This document shows positions 25,115 to 36,900 of a stretch of DNA of 64,000 nucleotides, piece after piece (the stretch's first letter is position 1; each line of letters starts with the position of its first letter). The stretch lies in NCBI GenBank assembly GCA_019914945.1, contig CM034106.1:1426001-1490000 (forward strand), given 5' to 3'. The position numbers and the translations under genes are program-made. The DNA is from Typha latifolia. Lineage: Eukaryota > Streptophyta > Magnoliopsida > Poales > Typhaceae. The notes beneath the pieces were generated by a model that saw only the letters and a list, made by a program, of their open reading frames with translations, did not search any database and had not been told where the DNA came from.

Positions 25115-25513
25115 TAGAAAAATTTGCATATAACAACCTGTCTTTTAATGGAATTATGGTTTACACCCTACATTTTCACTATTTGTAAATTGAGTTTTTT
25201 GATTTAGTAAATATGTGTAGAAAACACCCTGTCATTAGATCAGTTAGTTAAATTTAACTAAATTTTTGAGTTAACTATACTAAGAAGATTATAAAAATAC
25301 CCTCAACGAAGCCATACTAAGGGTATTTTAGTCATTTTAGAAATAAAATATCTCTACTTAACAGAATATTCTCACGGTATTATTTCAAATCTAACCTATG
25401 GTATTTTCTGTGCATATTCACAAAATCATAAAACTCGATTTACAAATAGTGAAAATATAGGGTGTAAGCCACAATTATATTATAAAGCAGGATGTTATAT
25501 ACAAATTTCTCTA
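25115..25513. mobile_element. Fold-back MITE with arms of about 90 bases
   Basis: The left arm contains GTTTACACCCTACATTTTCACTATTTGTAAATTGAG in pieces. The right arm carries the reverse complement (CTCGATTTACAAATAGTG, ATAGGGTGTAAGCCACAATT). Ends are AGAAAAATTTGCATATAAC and GTTATATACAAATTTCTCT. A possible AAATT target duplication lies a few bases outside each end. It is related to 7866-8343. Confidence 0.65.
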
Positions 25514-26815
25514 AATTATATTATGTTAACTATCAAAATTAACCAGGTTCAATTTAAAACAATTAATAGAAATAATAGAATAGAGTCAATATAAAATACT
25601 AATAAAAATTAAAATAAAATTTGAATAATTAAGATTGTTAGTTTGTTATTTATATATTTAAATTTATTATTTCTTATATAACGATAATATAGTAATAAGA
25701 CTCTTATCTCTCCACATCCCTTTTTCTTTGAGATGTGGCACCCTATAAGACTCCTAATCTCGTTTATTATCCACGGGATAACTAATCTAATCTCATATTA
25801 TATCCTCTAAACAAACGCATTAATAATTTATGTGTCAAAAGTAAGCTCGAGGATGTTGAAATCCACACATAGATATGAAATCAAGGTAGTAGACACGATA
25901 ATTAAGAAACATTTGGAGAGGTATACATACACACAAAAGGAACGTTTCTAATAATAAGGTTAAAAAAATAGGGTAATTATTTTAAAATATAGATACAAGA
26001 TTCTCTATAACTATAAAACATTCTCCAAGTTGTTGAAGGAAAGATTGTGGACAGCACCATCTTTTGAGTATTAGCAAAAAGATATCATTAGAGTTAATAC
26101 AACAAAGGTTTTCCTTGGAAGATTAAAAAAAAAATATATGGTGGAAGAATATTTACTTTAGATAATTGATAAGGTTATAGTAATTTTCCTTAATTATGTC
26201 ATATTTATTTGAGAGTATAATCCATTAATAGTGAAAGCAAAAGGGATACAAAGTATATGCTTGTATGCCATCTTGCAGCTCAATAAAACTATGGAAAGAT
26301 TTTATAGCATTAAATGTGATGTTGTTTGGGTAGAAAGGTGTGGTTTAAGAGTTGACTTGATTTAAAAGGATTTTCCCACTCTCAATTGGGTTGGTTGTTA
26401 GTTAAGCCATTAATTTCCTTTCTACTAATCTAATGATGTTAGAAGTTATAAGCAGTTTGACTAAATACAATAAGAATCAAATATTGTTTAAGATTATTAA
26501 AAAAAAAAAGATTTGAAGAGGTCAAGAGAGAGAAACAACACCCTTTATTTTATCATTGTTATCATTCACATGGGAATATTTATTATCATATTGATGAATT
26601 AAATTAATTTTAAATAAAAAATAACTTAACATTTCAAAAACCTTTTTAAGACTAAGATAAAGGTCAAATGAGCCATATTTTAGGTATTTTATCTTTTTAA
26701 TTTTTAAAATAATAAATATTTTGTATTCTATTAATCGTTGTTAGTATAATGTTAAAATATTTATATGATAAAAGTAAAATATCATACGTTTTTTTATAAA
26801 ATTTTCAAAAGATAA
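25514..26815. other. Spacer of the right copy before the broken glycine-rich gene
   Basis: No gene is seen. 25860-26440 aligns with the left-copy spacer at about 15560-16260. The AT-rich part near 26680-26815 joins abruptly to glycine-rich coding sequence at 26816, marking a deletion. Confidence 0.55.
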
Positions 26816-26819
26816 CCAT

Positions 26820-27367
26820 TGCTTGAGCCTAAACTGGATTCATAAACTGATCGAGAACCATAATTGGACAGTGAGGCTCCAAAACCGAACGATGAACCTT
26901 GACTCGACTTGAAGCCTGAACTAGAATTCGAACCAAAATCATGTGAGGTCCGCCGCCAAAATTAGATGATGTGCCCAAGCCCGTTCCAGAGCTTGAGCCC
27001 TGTGTCGAGCCATAACCATAATAATTTGAGCCTCCACTTGACCTAGTGTAAGATCCCCCGCCGAAACCCGAACCATAGTTCGAATTAGGTGATGCTCCCG
27101 AGCTCGAGCCATGCCCCCCATGCCTTGACCAGAAGCAACATCAGAACCTCCTTTAGGACCGGGACCAAGCACCAAAGCCTGATCCCTGGTTTGAGCTCGA
27201 GAGTCGAGTCAAAAGCAGAACCAGAACTAGAAGTCTAGAACCATAACCTAGCCCAACACTCGAGCCACCAAGCCCTAGTCCAACCCCTAATCCTACTCCT
27301 GTCCCACCACCCAAAGTAAAGCGAAATCACTGCAAGTGCAACAACTAGTGCTCTATAGGATGCCATT
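26820..27367 (-). pseudogene. Broken copy of the glycine-rich protein gene
   Basis: The start region still reads MAS-RALVVALAVISL, as in the intact copy, but a deletion within or just after the signal peptide breaks the frame. Further small indels occur near 27105 and 27200. All of exon 2 and the 3' part of exon 1 are gone: sequence equivalent to left-copy 16643-17898 has been removed, joining AAAAGATAA directly to CCATTGCTTGAGCC. No long open frame remains. This is the non-functional partner of 16789-18489. Confidence 0.85.
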
Positions 27368-27375
27368 GATGTGAT

Positions 27376-28228
27376 TTCCTTCTTTCTCCCATGATGTCAA
27401 TGACATCGTTAAGTACTAACACGACCATGTGATGCTGACTGAGTAAGTTCACATGATACTGCTGTTAAAAGCTTGCAAAGGCCACGTCCGCATGCTCTCG
27501 GATTTGGCCGCACGTATGCAAAGTGATTGGAGATTAACATTTGGTTCCACTTGAACTAGGAGTATCTCACGTTAGATTACCTCCAGATTCGTACTACAGA
27601 GTTGGTCGTAGTTCATAACTTTGGTCCGGGCTCTCTTTACATGCAATATCATTCTACTGTAGTTTTCAAACTATTTATTAAAATACCATAGCTGCTGTCG
27701 TATAAGCACCACGTCAACAAATGAGAGTCCAAGTAAAGTGGTAAACAGATGACTAGAAAGTCGGTTTTTGCGTCAATGATTTGAATAGTGATACAGCTTA
27801 AATCCAAATATATTCAATCATATACATCTGTTTACGAGTTTACTGTGAACAGAGGTCAATTATTGTTTACATGAACTAAGAGCAGATATACAATGCTACA
27901 TGACTTACGACCTACAAGACCTCTCCAGAATGAGAAAAAAGAAGCAATGCTGCTGAAGAAATCAGAAGATGAACATGATTAAGCATTTGATTCTGCAGCA
28001 AGAACATATGGCTTGTCTCTGGTTGTATCTCAACTTTGTGAACAGAGCTCTCCTATTTCGCTAAAAATAAAGTGAATTTACACAAGATCTGCTGCATGAA
28101 CTGCTTGGACCTGCATTACTAGATTCTGCATCGAAGTTTTCCTCTAAGGCAAGAGATTCTTAGCCTTTAATCCTTTCTTGTTGAACATTTTAGTAAGATT
28201 ATCATGTAGGTCTGATGTAACTCTTAGT
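27376..28228. other. Spacer downstream of the RING gene
   Basis: It matches the left-copy spacer in two blocks (27405-27625 and 27805-28228). The second block directly follows the RING stop codon and is probably its 3' UTR. Confidence 0.55.
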
Positions 28229-30681
28229 TTATGATCTGGCAGAGAATAATTCTTCTCCAGGGTAGTCTCCAGCTGCTGAATCCAATGTAGATAGCTCATC
28301 ATCATCAGAAGGCAAAGATGTTTCAGCATTAGTTACTTCATTTGATTCAGAATGAAGTCTACCAATGTTACTTGGTCCAGAAGAAGGCAAATATGTTGCA
28401 GGATTTGTTTCACTTTTATGTAAAGCTGAATCCTACCCAAAAGTTACTTGTGTTAGTGAAGTCTTATGTATAGATTGCCATAAAGATGTTTGTCTACAAC
28501 AGGTAATCAAGGAACAGCTAGGTTCACCTGAAGAGATTGCCATATAGCTTCTATCACCATGAAGTCCTCACAACCTACATCCAATCCTTCATTCCTGCAT
28601 CAAGAAAGCTTTGAACATTAAAAAAATTCTTCCAAGAAAAATATTCTTTTCATTTTGAAGCATTCAAATAATATTAATCAGTTTAATTGTAAAAGAACCT
28701 GGAACATGTGCATTGCATGTGAGTCAAGGGAGGAGTTTTTTCTTCTTCTAAATACATGAAGAGAAATCTTAGTGATTCTTTCTTTACTTTTCATAGGAAT
28801 AAATTTTGTATATTATTAACCAGCATATTACCTTGGTTTTAATTGTATAACAAAACCTTTGATTCTATTGATATAAAGGCCGTTATGCATGTTCTTGTTG
28901 TAAATAACAATTAGAAAGTAAAACGATAATATTAAGCGACAAAAGGCATTATTTTCTTTATATCACTATTAGGAAGTTCTAGGACCTGAAGCTGAAACCA
29001 TTTGTAACAGAGAAATCATCTCTATTAATAGGCTTTTGCAGTAGTGAGGCTCTTGGACCAAAAACATCTGAACCATCACTGGGACCTACAATCAATTTAA
29101 ACCAAGAAAACAACTTAAATACACTAAGTTCAGGAAAGTGCAAACTCAATTTACATGGAGAAAAAAGGAAACCATATAAGATATATACCAGCCATATCTG
29201 AGAACTGATGATGAACTTCTGCGAGAGTTCTGGTATGATCAACAATTACAACTTCATCAACAGTCTGAGACTCCTTCTGCATCCTTATTTTCGCCTCAAT
29301 TACTTTCTGCTCCTCCTGTGCAATCACATAACAAGACATTATCAATGAGAAACTGACAAACTGAGCATGAGCTTGTGCAGCTGTTATAGTTCCTTTCGAG
29401 AGGGGATGATAAATGCCTGTTCAGTGTTAAAACTGAAACAGTAAAACACCTTTTCTGAGGTGCTGCTATCTCAGGGAGATCTTGGGGAAGATGAAATCCT
29501 TATTTGGCAATACAAGGGATCCTAAAAGCACTACGGAGATATGGAGAGAAACCGCTAAGCTGAATCCGGATGGCAGCACTAACTTGTTCTATTTGGTTTG
29601 AGCATAGTAATCACATATTTACTCAACACAAAGGAAAGAATTGGGGGTGTTTATTCTTTAGTACAAACTCTTTAATCCTTTGTTGGGCAGGTATCGGAGG
29701 TGATGAAGCTCAGAGAAAGGGAAGAATCTTTCTTCAGGGAAGTAGGAAAGGCAGCTCCAAGAAGTAGACGTTGAAAACTTATGATATGTTTTCAGGTTTT
29801 GTTTTGTTTCAGATAGATGTTCTTATGTTGATTATGATGGTATGTAAGTGAAATGGTTTGGAGATGGTATATTTGTATTGATATTTTATCCAAAAAAAAA
29901 AGAAAAGAAATCCCCTCTAGACAATTAATTAATCTTACTACATAGTTAAATAACAGAACTCTGAAAAAAAATTCTTACTGCTAGCTCGAATTCCTTCTCC
30001 TTCGCAGTCCTGGAGCCATAGTACTCAACTGCATATGAGCAAGTTTTGCAGAATGGGCATCTTTACTTGTTAAGTATTTCAATCAATTCAAGTTTCCGAA
30101 AAAGTTGAGCCAGAAAAGGCATTCAATTCACATTTTCGTTATGACAAAGAACAATTGCATGGGAGGATTAGAGGATACTGCACAGATTGGGATGTCTCCG
30201 AAGGCATCATCTGCAAGAAGCACTCTACAAACACAGGAAAGAAAAAAATTCAATTACCGAAAGATGAATCAGAAAGAAGAAAGTAGATCCCAACAAGCAA
30301 AATACCAGTGCAAATCCGTTTACCGCAGCACTTGGATCGATTCAGACTTGGATAGAACTACCAAAATTCCCCCCGAGAAAAAAACTACTATTAATCATAC
30401 CAAGATATGGAAAGGAGCAAACACAGATTAAAATATAAAGATTGGATTTTTATGACAGGGGACAATACAAAGAAGCAGATGGGGCACTCCTCGAGGTCAC
30501 AGGGATCGAATTGGGCATCGTCAATGGCGTCAAAGCATGGCGCGAGCTTGTGTGAGCGAATGAGGCGGCGAAGCTTCTGGTAGTCCACGTCGGACGTCTG
30601 CCGGAGGAGTCGGCGCGGTCGCGTGAGCCGATCCTCCACCGACCGCCGCCGTCCGACGCACATCCTATTGCCCATTCCCAA
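28229..30681 (-). CDS. RING-type E3 ubiquitin ligase of the SIP5/DA2-like family, 8 exons
   Basis: Exons: 30681-30469, 30357-30306, 30224-30179, 30060-29979, 29315-29189, 29085-28986, 28594-28528, 28432-28229. All phases join, giving 296 residues; a start at 30675 (MGNR) fits relatives better than the first ATG. The N terminus VDYQKLRRLI / LAPCFDA leads into a Cys-rich RING: ECPICFF, YPSLNRSKCCGKRIC, TECFLQM, QCPFCKT (about 64-115), then SYAVEYYGSRT and EEQKVIEAKIRMQ. Exon 7 encodes GCEDFMVIEAIWQSLQ, a conserved block shared with DA2/GW2. In the family the RING recruits an E2 to transfer ubiquitin; GW2/DA2 restrict organ and seed size. Substrate here is unknown. Intron 3 has a weak acceptor (AAGTAAAG). 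Intron 4 hosts a LINE relic. A 3' stump of its duplicate lies at 19438-20543. Confidence 0.85.
29400..29908 (+). mobile_element. 3' end of an L1-like LINE inside RING intron 4
   Basis: The end of an open frame at 29570-29767 reads LTCSIWFEHSNHIF and later CWAGIGGDEAQRKGR, resembling the C-terminal tail common to plant L1 ORF2 proteins. A noncoding tail and a run of A residues broken by G (about 29891-29908) follow. It is inserted antisense to the RING gene. The 5' boundary and target duplication are not clear. The family assignment rests on remembered motif patterns. Confidence 0.55.
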
Positions 30682-32989
30682 TTCCCAACTCCCCGTGTCC
30701 AGGATTAAGGTAGGGTTATACGATTTGGAAGAGGAGAAGAGAGAAGAGAGAAAAGAGAAAGAGTTGGTCGCTTTTTAATTTGAGGAGGGAAAGGAAAAGT
30801 GAGGAGAAAGGAGGAAGGAGAAGTAGCAAGCAAACGGAAAAGGAGGGTGTGACGAAAATACCCTCAAAGTTCTTTAGAATAATCTAAGCAGTGGCAACGG
30901 CTGACCCGGTAACCCGATTAGCTGAACCCGGATCCTTTCCTTATCGGGTTTGGGTACAAAGGTTGCATAATATATCAGGGTTTCTTACATAATTGCTACT
31001 AAAAACTCTTAAAATATTATAATTATCTCTACATTTTTATTAAATTTTATAATTATCACTAAACTCTTTTAATTCTAAACTTTACAATTATAGTTAGGTT
31101 TCCGATAGAGTATTTATAAAAATATTTCTAACAAGTAGTTGCTACGACGAACAAAAATATATAAATGATTAGAATATTTTTTTCTTGAATTTTAAAGCAT
31201 AAAATATATAATTTTCGACATAGCCCTCTAATTTTTTTTATCCGCATAAATCCCTGAATTAATAAAATACATAACTAAATGGACTCCCTAAATAAAGAAC
31301 TTTTTTAGTTCAGGTGAATTAAAAAAAATGTTAAGATGGGATATTTAACTCTTATTTTAAGCAATAATATGAGGCAAAATTAGTTTTTTTTTATATATAT
31401 AAATCATGACTAATTAAATTTAACTAAAGGGATGGCAATTTTGAAAATTTTCAAAAATTTTAATTATAAATTGTGATATCCCGAAGTATTATTATCATGA
31501 TATTTTGAAAGTTTTAGGTGTAATTATGTTAAAATCCAAAATATATTAAGGTTTAACTATATATTTTTCCCATATTTTTACATTTCAAGCATCAATTTTA
31601 TTCTCAGAAAATACGAGGCAAACGCAAGGTATCAGAAAAATAATAATAAATAAAATTAAATAAAAAACATCGTATCTTTTGATTTTATTATCACTCATAC
31701 CATACTGTACAGATATTTATTATTTAACTCCTATAATTTCTTTTTAATGCCTCAAAAAGTATCGTGTTTAATTTTAGCCAGCAATTAAACAAATAAAATA
31801 TAATTTTTCTGAAATACTCCTCATTTGGGTTTAAAATCTAGATCTCCATTTAATTTAATCTTTAACCTAAAAAAACTTATTCAAGGGTGTTGCAATCATT
31901 TTGCATCTATAATTATCTTAATCTACTTATATAGTAACTTATGGTTAACAAAACTAATGATCGAGTATTTTTTAGATATTTTAGGCAAAAACATAAGTAT
32001 TAAATGATAAATATATATACGGTAGGATGTAAACAATTATAAAAGCAAAAGGTATAGTGCTGTTGAAAAATTTCCTAAGAAAAATTATTCTATTAGAATC
32101 AAATTAGGTTCTTCTAAAATTATCCTATTAAAGGAGAGGGTATTTAAAAAAAAAATCATATTTTATTTTAACATATTATATTTGTATCATTAGCACCCAA
32201 TTATATGGATATCTATCGACCATACTAATTATTTAAAAAAAAATATTAAATGTATTTTATATTTTATTTTTTTTATTATTCACATTATGCCATATGCATA
32301 TAGATGAGTCGAAGACTCTATAAATACAACATTATTTTATTGAATAAGTTTTTCTAGGTTAAGGTAAAATTTAATAGAGATTTCTATTTTAAAGTCAAAT
32401 GAGGGGTATGTTAGGTATTTTCTAGTTTTGAAGAATAATTGATTATTTTTTATTCTGTTAGCTGTTGTTAGGATAAAATTAACTAATTAAAATTTTGATA
32501 GTGTGTGAATTATAATAAAAATAAAAGCTAGGATTTTTTTGATAAAGTATTATTCTTTACTTTTATTATCAAAAAAACGTTATTAGTACTCATGTAAATT
32601 ATATATTATGACTGCAATATCGTGATATAAGTTAATTTTTCTCACTCACCCGTGACAAAGTGCTACTAGATAGACAACCTTGTTAAGAATTTTTTTTAAT
32701 AGGTTTTTTATATTTTGACTTTTAAAAGAAAGATATAAGTCAAATGACGAATATTCATATGATAGGAATTTTCTGATAATAAAAGAAAACATAGGGTGTG
32801 AAATGTAAATGTTTCTTTCATTTTTGCAATAAATTATATCCGATTTCCAACCAAGATATTATCGGATCGGATGCGGATCTATATCAAACCCGGATCCAGA
32901 ACCAGTTGCCATTACCTCGCTATCGTCGTCCTCCCGTAACCTGGGGAACTTATTAATGCTTCCAAAAACTTCCAGCTTGGTCGTAACGG

Positions 32990-32990
<1 letters not shown>
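30682..32990. other. Bidirectional intergenic region between the RING and clathrin-assembly genes
   Basis: Next to the RING gene (30685-30850) the plus strand is GA-rich, probably leader and promoter of that minus-strand gene. From about 31000 to 32830 the DNA is AT-rich with several decayed MITE-like pieces, for example AAATTTCCTAAG near 32068 and TGAATTATAATAAAAATAAAAGC near 32505. No gene is supported. The promoter of the plus-strand gene should lie at about 32830-32990. Confidence 0.5.
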
Positions 32991-32992
<2 letters not shown>

Positions 32993-33024
<32 letters not shown>

Positions 33025-33155
33025 TTGTTCATATCTATATCCATATACAAATCCCTTCTCTCTCTTCGATCCATTTGGATCGCATCATTCCTCGTCTTCT
33101 TCGCATTTCTCCACGCGCATATCTTTGATTGCGCTGGATTTGTCCCTTTCCCGAG
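32993..33155 (+). other. 5' UTR exon of the clathrin-assembly gene
   Basis: A CT repeat (32993-33021) and pyrimidine-rich DNA end in the strong donor CCCGAG|GTACGT at 33155/33156. No start codon in frame with the protein precedes it, and the coding ATG is 750 bases downstream behind an acceptor (TCTTCCAG near 33885). This fits a leader intron, common in plant housekeeping genes. The start of the exon is a guess. Confidence 0.55.
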
Positions 33156-33902
33156 GTACGTAAAACCCTAACTTTATCTCTTTCAAGCCCTAGTTTGATC
33201 CATCTATCAACGAGTTTATGGTTTCTCTAACTAGTTTCGGTATTTTGAGGTAGATTTTGTTTTTTTAATGCATCGTAGTGATTCTGTGGCATATCATCTC
33301 CTTTTTTTTATGCCTCCAATTTTTATTTTACCCATCATCAAAATGAAAAGAACCGAATCAAAATGGAACAGCGAGTAGAAGAAATTTAGGTTCATATTGT
33401 GATGTATCAATTGATAGAAGAGAGCTTTGAAAGGGTTGCTGTTTTCTAGCTTTCTTCTGGAAAACGAATAATTGTCCTCCAAATTAATTTCTCATGTATC
33501 GTCCTTCGTGTTCTATATACGAATTTGTTTCCAGGAGCAAAGAACCAACTGTTAATAGGATCAGTAAAGATGATAAAAGAAAACAGAAAAATGCCTTATC
33601 TGTGCTTACGGTTATGAGAAGCACAACTCATGTCATATTTTTAACTGGTTAACTAGTAAACAGCTTAGTGGCACATTTGTTTCATATCTTGCATCAGAAA
33701 TAAATTACATCTTGCTCTTCAATCCAATAGCTTTCAAAATTCACTTAACTGAGCAATTATTGTACATTCGACTCATTGATGACTGTCTTATTTAACCTTT
33801 CTGCCTTCAGACAGCCATACTTGGATATACGGGTGCCTTACTGAGTAATTGTCGATTTGGAGTTATTTATGTAAAAATTCTTCCAGAGAATTTCAAGGTA
33901 AC

Positions 33903-36900
33903 ATGGCTGTGGGTGGTAGTACTCAGCAGAGCATCAGGAAAGCTCTTGGAGCTTTAAAAGATTCCACTACAGTTGGATTAGCAAAAGTGAACAGTTATTA
34001 CAAGGTTCCTTCATCTTATGGTCATTCTTTGCCTTTTCTCGATTTTTGTGAAGTCTGATGGTGATCCACTTGAAGAAGCAATTTTGAACTTTTTTTTCTC
34101 TTAGGAACTGGATGTCGCTATTGTCAAGGCTACTAATCATGTAGAGCAATTGTCTAAGGAGAAGCACATATGCAGTCAGTACCAACTCTTTTCCTGCCTA
34201 TTACTGGGAATTCTTTTTCCTGCTGTAACTAATCATCTTTTGGGCTCAGAAATTCGAAAATGTGCTACAGAAACCACAGCTTTGATCAGATTGATTCTGA
34301 CTAGAGACATGATATATTTAAGTCTTGATCTAGTAAACTTTACCGGACTTCAGATTTCAATCAAATTTTGATGAGAATCTAACTTCTTGTCAGTCTTGAT
34401 CAAGAGATTCAATACGTAAAATTTAATCACTTCAGGTTGAAAGAGGGATTAATTCAAATATGATCTTGAAACCAGTTTAAACTTAATTCAGTCATCCTAA
34501 TACGATAAAAGCACAAGGTGGCAGTACTTGCAAGGCAGAAAACTCTATTGAAATAGCAAAATTCAAAAAGGACAATAGTACCCCTCTAAAGGGATGTTGG
34601 AGTAGGGGCTATTAAGAAATAAAGTCAAGATTTATTTGTTATTAATTTTAAATGGCCTGTTTTTTCTGTCAAATTTTTTTTTTTGTTCTGTAATTTCCCA
34701 CTAAAGATACAAAGTTTCTTATTATGCAATATTTAGATGCAAGCGTATAGCTAGAGCAGTATGGGTCAAGAAGTTGGAAGTCCCTTCGCTATCCTTTCTT
34801 GGATTGTGGTAGTTATATTATTGTGTAAATAATGTATAGAAGCTACATAAATGTAATAGAATGAAATTGATAATTTACTCATAGAAGATACAAATACAAG
34901 ATACTATTGTTGAAACTCTTTTTCTAAGGTAAATATGAAATATTTGAGAGAATCTCTGAACTAAGAATCACAATTACGTATGTATAAGTTCGAATGTCAC
35001 ATATTATATGCATATATAAATGTTGCTTGTTTGTTTGTTTGCACATATGTATGCTTGTATTTAGGAATACATCAGAGCTTTACCATATATCAATTTGTCA
35101 TAGGATCTTGAGGATGCTAAACCATATCAGGCATATTTAGTAATTGATGCCACTTTTGAGTTTTGAGATCCATATCCGTGTTTATAGGATCTTGGACTGG
35201 ATAACCAATAGGTACCAAATCCTATTGCAGCCATTATAAAAATTAAAAAGCATTTTAATGCTGAACTTTTGTATGTTAGAAGTAATGCTTCTATTTAAGG
35301 AAATTAGTTTGATTTTCTTGCAATGTTTATGACATTTTTTCTTTCTTTTTAACAGCTATTTTTGATGCTGTCTCAGCATCAAGACCTCGTGCTGATGTTA
35401 CATACTGCACTAATGCTCTTGCTAAACGGCTCACCAGGACGCACAATTGGGCTGTATGTCTGCTAAGTAGTTTTTCTTCTTTCTCTATGCAAAGTTGCAA
35501 ACTAGCTTTTTGTTAAAAAGAGTTTAGTTTATGGAACATCTGTGCATAAAACTTTAGCTCCTTGCCATCTCTAATGTTACTCAGATCTTCACTTTAAGAC
35601 ATTCTGTTAGCCCATTACCAGGACAGAATTCAAATTCTTGTTTTATTGGTTGAAGATCACATCTACCAGGTGTGTAAAAACTGACCAATTGGTTGAAGTT
35701 ATGTTCAAAATGGCAGTCTGAAATCTGGAATGGAATCTAGTCTCACAATATCATATACTTACTTGGGTCATGTTAAAGATTAAACTGTGATAATTGGCAA
35801 ATGCACAGTGCACATTTCATAATTTAGCATTATGGTATATTGTGGGTTTTTTCTCTGTATATCGGTTTATCTAGAGTGATGAGTTCAACTAGATACCATA
35901 CAAATTAAGTGCATGATGTTCAAATATTTCTGTGATGTTTTTTTATGTTAACTTGCCTACATTTGAGTTATATTTATTTCAATAGTTGTCGCTTTCTGGC
36001 TTGAACATTAATGCCAGGACTGGAGAGTAGCTTGCTTGAAAGTTGTGTTGCTGTGTGTAAACCCCCTTGTCCAAATGCAAGCATCAAGAAATCTCTCTAT
36101 GATTATACCATAGACGCAGATATAGTAACTAAGTTTATGCTTTGATATCGTCAAGTATTGAAAAGTTGATTGCTTATGAGAAATCTTGAGCAATGTTCTG
36201 ATGTACGTGGTGCCATGTTAGTTTTTTTTCCTACTTTATTTGCAATCAGCTGACTGTCCCATACTTCATTAGGTAGCCTTGAAAACCTTGATCGTAATAC
36301 ATCGGGGTCTGAGAGAAGTTGACCCTACATTCCATGAAGAGATCATCAATTATAGCCGGACCAGAGGCAGTATGCTGAATTTATCACATTTCAAGGATGA
36401 TTCTAGTCCATCTGGTACTAGCTTCTTCAATTTATAAATATAGTCCTTAACTCCTCTGTAAAACTGATCATGTACCTTTTTCCTATTTGACTCAAAAGCT
36501 GACTTAGCATTGTTTTCATAATTGCATGTGTTACTTAACTGAGGTTCTTTTTGACAAGGTGGACGTGCAATGCAAGTTCGATATCTTAGTAGTCACAAAA
36601 GAACACTACTGTTTGTGGGAGAAAAAAATTTCTAATGCCTTTCTATTGCTTGTTTTTTTTTATCTCCAGCCTGGGATTATTCTGCTTGGGTTCGAACATA
36701 TGCTCTGTTTCTAGAGGAGCGGTTAGAATGCTTTCGAATACTGAAGTATGATATCATGAAAGAACAATCAGTAAGCATTTCAGTTTCATACTATATTTCT
36801 CATTTCAAGTTTCCTCTTATTTCTTGTTGTACTTCTTTGTGCTTTTTGACTATTTAGATCTTAATTTCATGCATTTATCTTTGAGTTGAACAATACTCAT

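Larger units (their letters stand above)
22166..29291. repeat. Segmental duplication, right copy
   Basis: Direct repeat of 13747-20543 with the same gene order and strand. It differs from the left copy by two MITE-like segments (23841-24367 and 25115-25513), by a deletion of about 1.25 kb in the glycine-rich gene, and by keeping RING exon 6. Since the RING gene continues intact past 29291, the right copy preserves the original RING locus, and the left RING stump is the derived end. Confidence 0.9.

Noticed and set aside
30105..30431. Plus-strand 108-residue open frame
   Set aside because: It overlaps exons 2 and 3 of the minus-strand RING gene, where the RING cysteines and splice phases are clear.
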